Source: JACVRM01 sp963809765 (GTDB taxonomy: Bacteria; Actinomycetota; Thermoleophilia; Gaiellales; Gaiellaceae). From it: DNA of 64,000 bases. A program made the translations under genes and the position numbers. The notes below the pieces were generated by a model, which worked only from the letters and a program-made list of their open reading frames with translations, ran no database searches and was not told where the DNA came from. This document shows positions 10,423 to 17,164 of this stretch, piece after piece; the first letter of the stretch is position 1, and each line of letters opens with the position of its first letter. The stretch lies in contig CAWEKT010000001.1 in NCBI GenBank assembly GCA_963809765.1, forward strand, positions 682,001 to 746,000, read 5' to 3'.

Positions 10423-10644
10423 TTAGCCGGCGCGGCGGCGGTGCACCTGCGGGCCCTGGCGGCCGAGAGCGGCGTAGGCCAGCGCCTGCAGCGACTCGTT
10501 CAGGAGCGAGAGCTCCCGCACGACGGGCGCGAGGTTGTCGCCCGAGTCGAGGCGGCGATTGAGCGCGCGCAGCTCGCTCGTCAGCGCGTCGAGGCGCTCG
10601 AGCAGCGCGTCGAGCTGGCGGTCTCCGACCTCCTTGTGCACCAC
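10423..10644 (-). CDS. Small hypothetical coiled-coil protein, 73 aa
   Basis: GTG start at 10644-10642. The protein has leucine heptads over its first 55 residues (DRQLDALLERLDALTSEL; LNRRLDSGDNLAPVVREL; LLNESLQALAYAALG) and a short basic tail. No known family is recognised. It is cytoplasmic by composition, with no signal or membrane segment. It lies 30 bases downstream of the HAD-like gene on the same strand and probably shares its transcript. Coding is supported by strong third-position GC and amphipathic helix periodicity. Confidence 0.55.
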   Translation of the reverse strand: MVHKEVGDRQLDALLERLDALTSELRALNRRLDSGDNLAPVVRELSLLNESLQALAYAALGRQGPQVHRRRAG

Positions 10645-10674
10645 GCCGCAATCCTAGTCACGGGCCCGGATCGC

Positions 10675-11148
10675 TCAGTCTGCGGCGCGGATCAGCTCCT
10701 GGCGGCTGCGCACAACCGGCGTCGCCGGCCCGAGGCGTGCCAGCAGCCGCTCGAGCGCACCGGCGCCCGCCTCGACCGCGTCCACCCTGGTGGCGGCGCC
10801 CAGCTGGCGGAGTGCCACGCGGGCGAGGCCCTCGGGAGCGTCGGTGAAGACTCCCAGCGCGACCTCCGCGTGGCCGAGCCGCCTCAGCGCGGCGGCGACC
10901 TCGCCGTCCCGGCGCAGGTACACCGGCGCCCGGTCCTCGGCCCAGCGCTCGAGCGCCGCCCGCCAGTCGCCGACGCCGGCGGCCGCCCAGCGGTCGAGCT
11001 CGTCCGCTGCGGCCGCGCGGTCGTCCGGGAGCGCGGCGGGGTCGAGCCCCGCGATCGCGTCGAAGCGCCGGGCGGCATCCGTCAGCCAGTCCCGCCAGAG
11101 CCCGTGCGTGTCCGCGAGTGCGTCCAGGTCGACCGCCAGCGCCGTCAT
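10675..11148 (-). CDS. HAD-like hydrolase family protein
   Basis: 157-residue protein with ATG at 11148-11146 overlapping the vanZ stop (ATGA). The first strand carries AVDLDALADTHGLW, so the D-x-D nucleophile pattern of HAD enzymes is present. The middle has a helical cap-like region, and VALGVFTDAPEGLARVALRQLG matches motif II (T/S after a strand). A late VDAVEAGAGALERLLARLG resembles the region before motifs III/IV, but the terminal DD pair is not obvious. It may be a degenerate or non-catalytic HAD protein. Substrate unknown. Translationally coupled to vanZ. Confidence 0.55.
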   Translation of the reverse strand: MTALAVDLDALADTHGLWRDWLTDAARRFDAIAGLDPAALPDDRAAAADELDRWAAAGVGDWRAALERWAEDRAPVYLRRDGEVAAALRRLGHAEVALGVFTDAPEGLARVALRQLGAATRVDAVEAGAGALERLLARLGPATPVVRSRQELIRAAD

Positions 11149-11540
11149 CGCCGCCGCCAGACCCGCCAGAGCACGAGGCCGACGGCGGCGCCCAGCGCGT
11201 CGATGGCGACGTCGCGCGGATGCCCCTCGCGGCCGCGGACGAACGACTGGTGCAGCTCGTCGCTCACGGCATAGGCGACCGCCAGACCGAATGCGGCCGG
11301 CGCGGACAGCGCCCGCCGCAGCAGGATCGCGAGCACCGCGTACTCGGCCGCGTGGGCGAGCTTGCGCAGCACCAGGTCCCAGCCGCCGAGGCCGGTGCCG
11401 AGCGAGGGGATCGAGGAGAGGGCGAAGATCAGTGCGGCCCACACGAGCACGGGCAGCCAGAGCCGCAGAAAGTCGTGCGACCGGCCACCGCGGCTTCCTT
11501 CGGTTGTCCGCGGCGAGGGCTCCGAGCGGGCTTCTCCCAC
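11145..11540 (-). CDS. VanZ family membrane protein
   Basis: 131-residue protein with the VanZ-like pattern: LWLPVLVWAALIFALSSIPS (helix 1 and the SS-P motif), LVLRKLAHAAEYAVLAILL (the K-x-x-H-x-x-E-Y signature), LAVAYAVSDELHQSFVRGREG (SDExHQ-F-xxR) and a last helix DALGAAVGLVLWRVW. VanZ was named for low-level teicoplanin resistance, but most homologues have no proven function. The start is GTG at 11540-11538; later starts would remove only the unstructured first 20 residues. It is divergent from the cobalamin riboswitch operon. Confidence 0.8.
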   Translation of the reverse strand: MGEARSEPSPRTTEGSRGGRSHDFLRLWLPVLVWAALIFALSSIPSLGTGLGGWDLVLRKLAHAAEYAVLAILLRRALSAPAAFGLAVAYAVSDELHQSFVRGREGHPRDVAIDALGAAVGLVLWRVWRRR

Positions 11541-11587
11541 GCGCGACAGTGTGCTTGCTTGTTAGACGGCGCTGAGGCCGGTGCTAG

Positions 11588-11755
11588 TCTCCGGCGTCAC
11601 ATACACAAGGCGCGCGGTGAGGGAACGCCGGTGAGAGTCCGGGACGGTCCCGCCGCTGTAAGGGGAGATGCCTCCACGCCGAAACGCCACTGGCCCGCGG
11701 GCCGGGAAGGCGGTGAGGAGGGGAGCCCCGAGTCAGAAGACCTGCCGCCCGCCTC
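11588..11755 (+). promoter_or_regulatory. Cobalamin (B12) riboswitch
   Basis: The leader holds the cobalamin element in order: GGGAACGCCGGTGAGAGTCC, then CGGGACGGTCCCGCCGCTGTAA (split here as GGGACGGTCCCGCC and GCTGTAA), GCCACTGG, GGGAAGGCGG, and AGCCCCGAGTCAGAAGACC followed by TGCC. These are the B12-box and surrounding conserved core positions. It ends about 30 bases before the AAGGAGG ribosome site and the GTG start of the first DUF4430 gene at 11788. In the known class, adenosylcobalamin binding represses downstream expression, so the operon is predicted to be made when corrinoid is scarce. Confidence 0.95.
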
Positions 11756-11787
11756 CTAACGTCGAACCCCTCGCGGAAGGAGGATTC

Positions 11788-12384
11788 GTGCGACACCGTC
11801 TGTCGTTCCCGCTGGGCCTTGTGGCCCTTGCCGCCGTGTGCGCGTCGACCGCGCTCGCGGCCCCCGTCCAGGTGCGCGTGGAAGGCAAGGGCCAGACGAT
11901 CTACGGCGGCGCCGAGCCACGTCTCGACGTCGCCAACCCGCTCGCCGCGCTCGAGGCCGCCAGCCTCTTCGGCGAGTTCTACTACCACGTCACCTCGACC
12001 GCGTTCGGCCCGTACGTCGACCAGGTCGGCCGCTACCCCGCGGGCGCGACGAGCGGCTGGGTGTTCAAGGTCAACGGCGCCTCTCCGCCCGTCGGCGCGG
12101 ACAAGGTGGAGCTGAAGGACGGGGACCGCGTCCTCTGGTACTGGGCGACGTTCGGCGCCACCGGCGGCCCGGAGACGCTGCGGCTCGTACGGGCAAGCGG
12201 GCGCAACTGCTACCGGGTCATCGCCGAGGACGACACCGGGCGCGACCGGGCTGCCACCGGCGCCGTGCTCACCGTCGACCGCCGCCGCGTGACCACCCGG
12301 GCGGGGGCCGCGTGCGTGGGCAGGCACACCGGCCTCGTCCGCGCGACGCTCGCCGGGACCGTCCGCTCGAACACGCTGACCTAG
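11788..12384 (+). CDS. Secreted DUF4430 (transcobalamin beta-domain-like) protein
   Basis: 198 residues from a GTG placed 5 bases after AAGGAGG. A signal peptide (HRLSFPLGLVALAAVCASTALAAP, cleavage near residue 27) is followed by VQVRVEGKGQTIYGG and a DUF4430-type module. Its SGWVFKVNGASPPVGADK and ELKDGDRVLWYWA are the family signature; in animal intrinsic factor and transcobalamin the equivalent beta domain caps bound cobalamin. A second part from about residue 135 (LRLVRASGRNCYRV onward) is an unassigned beta-rich tail with two Cys. First gene after the B12 riboswitch, six bases ahead of a second DUF4430 gene. Corrinoid binding is inferred from family and context. Confidence 0.82.
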   Translation: MRHRLSFPLGLVALAAVCASTALAAPVQVRVEGKGQTIYGGAEPRLDVANPLAALEAASLFGEFYYHVTSTAFGPYVDQVGRYPAGATSGWVFKVNGASPPVGADKVELKDGDRVLWYWATFGATGGPETLRLVRASGRNCYRVIAEDDTGRDRAATGAVLTVDRRRVTTRAGAACVGRHTGLVRATLAGTVRSNTLT

Positions 12385-12390
12385 CCGGCC

Positions 12391-13128
12391 GTGGCGCACC
12401 GCCTCGCCGCTCGCTCCGTCGCCGCCGCACTGGCGCTCGCCGCCCTGCTCCTCTCCGCCTGCGGCGGCGCCGCCGAGCGGGAGGAGGGCACCGCGCAGCT
12501 CTGGATCACCCGCGACCGCGGTGCCGAGGTGCTCGTCAGCGAGACGGTGCCGGCCGGCATCACGGCGCTCGAGGCGCTCGATCGGGTCAGCGACGTCGAC
12601 ACCCGGTACGGCGGGCGCTTCGTGCAGTCGATCGACGGGGTGGCCGGGAGCGCCGGCGCCCGTCGCGACTGGTTCTGGTTCGTGAACGGCTACGAGGGCG
12701 ACATCAGTGCCGCGGAGTACCGGCTCGCCGCCGGCGACGTCGAGTGGTGGGACTACCGCTCGTGGGAGCGGCCCGGGGAGGCGAGGGTCGTCCTGGGCGC
12801 GTTCCCCGAGCCGTTCCGGCACGGGTACGGCGGCACGCGGCGCACCTCGGTCGTCCACTACCTGCCCGGCTTCGAGGACGAGGCGCGTGAGCTCGCGCCG
12901 GTGGTCGCTGCCGGCGGCATCGCCCCGGCGCCGAGGCCGGACGGCGGCGAGCCGCCCGAGGGCGCGAACCTGCTCGTGGTCGGCGTCCCCGGCGATCGTT
13001 CCCACGCCGAGCTCTGCGACGGCGGCACGGCGGGCGACCCGGTGTGCGTGTACGTCTCGGAGCGGCACGCCCCGGCGCTCGCCCGCGATCCAGAGCTCTT
13101 CCGACACCGCTTCGAGGCGGGCGGGTGA
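12391..13128 (+). CDS. DUF4430-domain lipoprotein, putative corrinoid-binding
   Basis: 245 residues from GTG. The lipobox is LLLSACGG (Cys near residue 26). The first domain (about 30-125) reads QLWITRDRGAEVLVSETVPAGITALEAL, GGRFVQSIDGVAG, DWFWFVNGYEGDISAAEYRL and DVEWWDYRSW, the typical Y/W-x-N-G ... W-W-D-Y form of DUF4430. The second half (HYLPGFEDEARELAPVVAAGG; LLVVGVPGDRSHAELCDGG) is an alpha/beta domain I cannot name. The stop overlaps the EcfT start (GTGA). Membrane-tethered binding of corrinoid for the ECF importer is the favoured role; heme or another riboswitch-linked ligand is less likely. Confidence 0.8.
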   Translation: MAHRLAARSVAAALALAALLLSACGGAAEREEGTAQLWITRDRGAEVLVSETVPAGITALEALDRVSDVDTRYGGRFVQSIDGVAGSAGARRDWFWFVNGYEGDISAAEYRLAAGDVEWWDYRSWERPGEARVVLGAFPEPFRHGYGGTRRTSVVHYLPGFEDEARELAPVVAAGGIAPAPRPDGGEPPEGANLLVVGVPGDRSHAELCDGGTAGDPVCVYVSERHAPALARDPELFRHRFEAGG

Positions 13129-13817
13129 CGAGCACGGCCGGACTGGCGGTGCTCGCCGCGCTGGCCGTCGCCGCCCTCGCGGCGACCGTGCACGCCGTGC
13201 CTGCCGTGATCGCGATCGGGCTGCTCGTCGTGATCGTGCGACGGCCGGGCTGGCGGCTCTATGCGGCCGGCGCGCTCGTCCCCGCCGCCTTGGTCTTCCT
13301 GCTCTCGCCGCTGCTGGCGACGTTGGGCTACGACGTGCTCTGGGAGGGGCCGCACGTGCCCGTGCTCGGGACGCTCAACGTGACGAGCGAGGAGCTCGCC
13401 GAGGCCTCGCTCCAGGCGCTGCGGCTGGCGGCGGTCGGGCTGGCCTTCGCCGCCTACGCGCTCCTGCTCGACCACGACCGGCTCGTGCGGGCGGCGCGGT
13501 TCGCCCAGCGCTCCGCGCTCATGGTCGCGCTCGCCACCCGCCTTGCGCCCACGCTCGAGCGCGACGCCGCCGGCTACGTGGACGCGCTGCGCGGCCGTGG
13601 GGTGGAGGTGGGCGGCGTACGTGGGCGGGCGCGGCTGCTGTCACCGCTCGTGGCCGGCTCGCTCGAGCGGGCAATGGATCTCGCCGAGGCGATGGAGGCG
13701 CGCGGGTTCGGGCGGCCAGGCGCCACGCGGCCGCCCCGGCGGCCCTGGCCCGCGCTCGACCGGGCCGCCGTGGCTGCCGCGGTGGCTCTCGCCGGAGTGA
13801 CGCTGCTGTGGCTCTAG
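13125..13817 (+). CDS. ecfT: ECF transporter transmembrane coupling protein (EcfT / CbiQ family)
   Basis: 230 residues from the GTG of a GTGA overlap. Apolar helices: GLAVLAALAVAALAATVHAV, AVIAIGLLVVIV, LVPAALVFLLSPLLATLG, LRLAAVGLAFAAYALLL and the C-terminal AAVAAAVALAGVTLLWL. The cytoplasmic coupling region carries the two family motifs in variant form, DALRGRGVE (A-R-G) and AMEARGFGR (E-A-R-G-F), which dock on the ATPases. A duplicated ATPase and an S component follow immediately, so the module is complete. Confidence 0.88.
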   Translation: MTSTAGLAVLAALAVAALAATVHAVPAVIAIGLLVVIVRRPGWRLYAAGALVPAALVFLLSPLLATLGYDVLWEGPHVPVLGTLNVTSEELAEASLQALRLAAVGLAFAAYALLLDHDRLVRAARFAQRSALMVALATRLAPTLERDAAGYVDALRGRGVEVGGVRGRARLLSPLVAGSLERAMDLAEAMEARGFGRPGATRPPRRPWPALDRAAVAAAVALAGVTLLWL

Positions 13818-15154
13818 CCGAGCTCGACGGGCTGACCTACGCCTACCCGGGCGCGGACCGCCCGGCGCTGGAGGACGTCTCGCTGCGCATCGAGCCCGGC
13901 GAGAAGGTGCTGGTGCTCGGGCCCTCGGGTGGCGGCAAGTCGACGCTGCTGCGGTCGCTCGCCGGACTGGTTCCGCACTTCCACGGCGGGGCGTTCGCCG
14001 GCCGTGTGGTCGTCGGCGGCCGCGACACGCGTGAGACGCGGCCCGCGCTCCTGGCCGGCACGGTCGCCTCCGTCTTCCAGGACCCGGAGAACCAGGTGGT
14101 GATGACCCGGGTCGCCGCCGAGGTGGAGTTCGGGCTCGAGAACCTGGGCACGCCGCCCGAGGACATCGCGCCGCTGGCGCGCGGCGCACTCGCCTCCGTC
14201 GGCGCCGTCCACCTCGCCGGCAGGCGGACCGCCGAGCTGTCGGCGGGCGAGCTGCAGCGCGTCGCGCTCGCGTCCGCGCTCGCGCTGATGCCACAGCTGC
14301 TCCTGCTCGACGAGCCGACCTCGCAGCTCGATCCCGAGGCGGCCGAGGCCTTCCTCGAGCTTGCGCTGACGGCCGGCTGCGCCGTTGTGGTCAGCGAGCA
14401 GCGGCCGCGAGCGGCGCTGCCCCGCTGCGACCGCGTGCTCTTCGTGGACGGCGGCCGCATCGCGCTCGACGCGCCACGCGACGAGGCGATTGCGTGGCTG
14501 GCGGCGGAGCAGCCCGACTGGCTTGCAGATCCGCCGGAGCACGCACACGCCGCCGGCGACGACGTGCTGCTCGAGGTCCGCGACGCGGCCTACGCGTACG
14601 GCGAGCGGCGCGCGCTCACCGGCGCCTCGCTGGAGCTGCGGCGCGGCGAGGTCGTCGCGCTGACCGGCCCGAACGGCGCCGGAAAGACGACGCTGGCACG
14701 GCTCGCGGCGGGGCTGCTCGAGCCGGACGGCGGCGCCGTCGTTCGCCGAGGCCGAGCGTCCTACCTGGCACAGGACCCCGGTCGCTACGTCGTCACGGAC
14801 CGCGCGCTCGCCGAGGTGATGCTCGGCGTCGGCGGCGACTCCGTCCGGGCGCGTGCAGCGCTCGACGCCGTCGGCCTCGCCGGTCTCGAGGACCGGCATC
14901 CCCGCGACCTGTCGAGCGGAGAGCGGGAGCGGCTCGCCCTCGCCTCCGTGCTCGTCACCGAGCCGGACGTCCTCGTCCTCGACGAGCCGACGCGCGGCGT
15001 CGACCCGGCCCGCAAGGCCGAGCTCGCCGCCCTGCTCCGGGCCGGCGCCGGGCGGCGGGCGACGCTGGTCGTCACCCACGACCGAGGCTTTGCCGCCGCG
15101 GTGGCCGACCGCGAGGTGCGCCTCGGCGCACAACGGGAGCCGGTGCATGTCTAG
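13808..15154 (+). CDS. ecfA: Fused ECF ATPase pair (EcfA-EcfA')
   Basis: 448 residues containing two complete ABC ATPase domains in one chain. Domain 1: Walker A GPSGGGKSTL (about 38-46), Q-loop VFQDPENQVV, signature LSAGELQRVALA, Walker B LLLLDEPTSQLD. Domain 2: Walker A GPNGAGKTTL (about 286-295), signature LSSGERERLALA, Walker B VLVLDEPTRGVD. The DPENQ Q-loop in domain 1 is typical of ECF/Cbi ATPases. The GTG start overlaps the EcfT stop by ten bases, and the stop overlaps the S-component ATG. It powers vitamin import through EcfT. Confidence 0.9.
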   Translation: MALAELDGLTYAYPGADRPALEDVSLRIEPGEKVLVLGPSGGGKSTLLRSLAGLVPHFHGGAFAGRVVVGGRDTRETRPALLAGTVASVFQDPENQVVMTRVAAEVEFGLENLGTPPEDIAPLARGALASVGAVHLAGRRTAELSAGELQRVALASALALMPQLLLLDEPTSQLDPEAAEAFLELALTAGCAVVVSEQRPRAALPRCDRVLFVDGGRIALDAPRDEAIAWLAAEQPDWLADPPEHAHAAGDDVLLEVRDAAYAYGERRALTGASLELRRGEVVALTGPNGAGKTTLARLAAGLLEPDGGAVVRRGRASYLAQDPGRYVVTDRALAEVMLGVGGDSVRARAALDAVGLAGLEDRHPRDLSSGERERLALASVLVTEPDVLVLDEPTRGVDPARKAELAALLRAGAGRRATLVVTHDRGFAAAVADREVRLGAQREPVHV

Positions 15155-15821
15155 GGCATCGGTCCCGGTCGCGGCCGTCCTGGTCTTCGCGGGCGCCGTC
15201 TGGGCCGCGCTCTCGCCCGACCGGGCCGGGCTGGCGCTCCTGCTGGCCGCGTTCTCGCTGCTCGTGCTCGGCGCCGCGTGGCTCGAGCTCGGGCCGACCT
15301 CGGCGCGGGAGCTGGCGCTCGTTGCCACACTCGCCGCCGTGGGCGCCGCCGGTCGCGTCCTCTTCGCTCCGGTGCCCGGTGTCCAGCCGCTGACCGTGAC
15401 CGCGGTCGCGGCCGGCGCGGCGCTCGGCGTCCGCGCCGGCGCAGCGGTGGGCGCGATCGGCGCGTTCGTGTCCAACCTCTTCCTCGGGCAGGGCACGTGG
15501 ACGCCCTGGCAGATGCTCGGCTGGGCGGCGTGCGGCGCCGCCGGCGGCCTGCTCGGCCCGCTGGCGCGGAACCGGTCAGCCTTCGCCGCCGCGTGCGCGC
15601 TGCTCGGTCTCGGCTTCTCGACCCTGATGGATCTCTGGCTCTGGTGGAGCTTCTGGCCGCACACGGGAGCCGCGCTCGTCACCGTGCTGTCGGCCGGCAT
15701 CTGGTTCAGCGTCGCGCACGCGGTCGGCAACGTCGTCATCGCGCTGGTCGCGGGACCGGAGCTGCAGCGCTTGCTCTACCGCTACGGCCGACGCCTGCGC
15801 GTGGAGCTCGCGCCGGCGTGA
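15147..15821 (+). CDS. ECF transporter S component, putative corrinoid-specific
   Basis: 224-residue protein with about six membrane helices: SVPVAAVLVFAGAVWAAL, LLLAAFSLLVLGAAWLEL, LALVATLAAVGAAGRVLF, AGAAVGAIGAFVSNLFLGQG, FAAACALLGLGFSTLMDLWL and LVTVLSAGIWFSVAHAVGNV. FVSNLFLGQGTWTPWQM and AACGAAGGLLG match the loop and helix pattern of S components. Specificity is not readable from motifs. The B12 riboswitch and flanking DUF4430 proteins argue for a corrinoid, as in CbrT-type ECF systems. The ATG overlaps the ATPase stop, and the stop overlaps the GTG of the next gene. Confidence 0.82.
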   Translation: MSRASVPVAAVLVFAGAVWAALSPDRAGLALLLAAFSLLVLGAAWLELGPTSARELALVATLAAVGAAGRVLFAPVPGVQPLTVTAVAAGAALGVRAGAAVGAIGAFVSNLFLGQGTWTPWQMLGWAACGAAGGLLGPLARNRSAFAAACALLGLGFSTLMDLWLWWSFWPHTGAALVTVLSAGIWFSVAHAVGNVVIALVAGPELQRLLYRYGRRLRVELAPA

Positions 15822-16653
15822 GGGCCATCGCCTGCCTCGTGCTGCTGCTCGCGGCTCGCGCTGCCCGCGGGCGCCGCGCCGGTACCGGACGCGGCGGCCT
15901 ACGTGGCGGCGCGGCAGGCGGCCGAGGGCGGCTTTGCCGAGGCGGGCTGGCAGTCCGACCCGGCACTGACCGCCTGGGCGGTGCTCGGACTGCGTGCGAC
16001 GGGACGCGCTCCGGCCGACCGCGACGGCGCCGTGCGCTACCTGAGCTCCCAGCCCTACCCGGCCGCCACCGATCTCGCCCTGCGGGTGCTCGCGCTGCAT
16101 GCGCTCGGCCAGGACACCGCTGGGCTGGTGGAGCGGCTCGAGTCGCTGCGGCGTTCCGACGGGCGTATCGGTCCGCTCGTCAACTCGACTGCCTGGGGCG
16201 TGATCGCGCTGCGGGCGGTGGGGCGGAGCGCTCCGGCTGCGAGCGTCCGCTACCTGCTCGCGCGCCAGCAGCGGAGCGGCGGCTGGTCCTGGACGCCGCG
16301 CGGCGCGCCGGACTCGAACGACACCGCCGCCGTCCTGCAGGCGCTGCGGGCGGCGGGTGTCCGCGGGCGGCCGATCGACCGCGGCCTCGAGTACCTGCGC
16401 GGGCTCCAGGCTCCCGGCGGCGGCTTCCGGCTCGTGCCGCGTCGCGACCCGGACGCCCAATCGACGGCCTGGGCGCTGCAGGCCTTCGCCGCGGCCGGCG
16501 CGCGCCGGCCCGCGCGGCGCGCGGGCGTTCCTGCTCTCGCTACGGCGCGCCGACGGCTCGTTCCGCTACTCGCGCCGCTACGTGACGACGCCGACGCTCG
16601 TCACCGCCCAGGTGCTGCCGGCGCTGGCCGGCAAGGCGTTTCCGCTGAGCTAG
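15818..16653 (+). CDS. Secreted alpha/alpha-barrel (prenyltransferase-repeat) protein, transcobalamin alpha-domain-like, two frameshifts
   Basis: GTG overlaps the S-component stop. A leader VRAIACLVLLLA, then after removing one surplus G near 15856 ALPAGAAPVPDAAAYVAAR, gives a secreted protein of about 278 residues. Helical repeats follow: AWAVLGLRATG, YLSSQPYPAATDLALRVLAL, STAWGVIALRAVG, YLLARQQRSGGWSWTPRG, YLRGLQAPGGGFRLVP and AFLLSLRRADGSFRYSRR. A second surplus base lies near 16525. The G-G-W/G-G-F repeat pattern is that of alpha/alpha barrels, the fold of the alpha domain of intrinsic factor and transcobalamin. No catalytic DxDD is seen. With the DUF4430 proteins it would supply both halves of a cobalamin-binding pair; that is inference. 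Confidence 0.72.
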
Positions 16654-17057
16654 GAGGGCTCGGAGAACTCGCCGCGCGAGAGCGCCTGGCGCTGCTCGAG
16701 GTCGGCCATGTCGACGAGCTGGCCGTCGCGGCCGATGTAGCCGCCCTTGCCGCCGATCACGAGCATGACCAGGTCGTCCTCGCCGGCGTTGGTCACCCGG
16801 CGTGGCGTCGTCGACTCGACGTGGCAGAGACCGCCCGGGCCGAGCTCGCGCGTCTCGCCGTCGACCTCGAAGCGCGCCGTGCCGCTGTGGATGAAGTAGA
16901 GCTCGTCCTGCTCGTCGTGGTAGTGGTAGATCCCCTCGGCCCCCGGCGGGTAGACCAGGACGTTGGCGCCGAAGGCGGTGATCCCGAGCGGTTTGCGCAC
17001 GCGGCGGAAGCCGTAGTTGTCGCCCAGCTCGTCGAGGGTCGCGAAGGTGTGGCCCAC
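16650..17057 (-). CDS. Cupin-domain protein
   Basis: 135 residues from GTG. Single conserved cupin barrel: VLVYPPGAEGIYHYHDEQDELYFI gives motif 1 (G-x5-H-x-H-x3-4-E), and GPGGLCHVESTTPRRVTNAG gives motif 2, where the second His is followed by RRV instead of a full P-G-x-x-H-x3-N. Metal binding by H-H-E is plausible. Substrate unknown. It converges on the alpha-barrel gene with stops that overlap (16650-16653), and is divergent from pcrA. Confidence 0.8.
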   Translation of the reverse strand: MGHTFATLDELGDNYGFRRVRKPLGITAFGANVLVYPPGAEGIYHYHDEQDELYFIHSGTARFEVDGETRELGPGGLCHVESTTPRRVTNAGEDDLVMLVIGGKGGYIGRDGQLVDMADLEQRQALSRGEFSEPS

Positions 17058-17164
17058 GCGGGCGACGCTACCAGAGGCGGTTTGCCCGGATGTGCAAGGC
17101 GCGTCTCGGTTCCGTTCCCGCGGCGTTCCAGGCGCCGCCGACCCCCGCGGCTAGCATCGGCCGC

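Noticed and set aside
11555..11590. Sigma70 promoter (TTGTTA ... TAGTCT) ahead of the B12 riboswitch
   Set aside because: Spacer would be 20 bases and the hexamers are weak; a promoter must exist here but this assignment is not convincing.
15818..16653. True terpene/squalene cyclase next to the ECF genes
   Set aside because: Barrel repeats are present but no DxDD or other catalytic acid motif is seen, and a secretion signal and B12 operon context do not fit terpene cyclisation.
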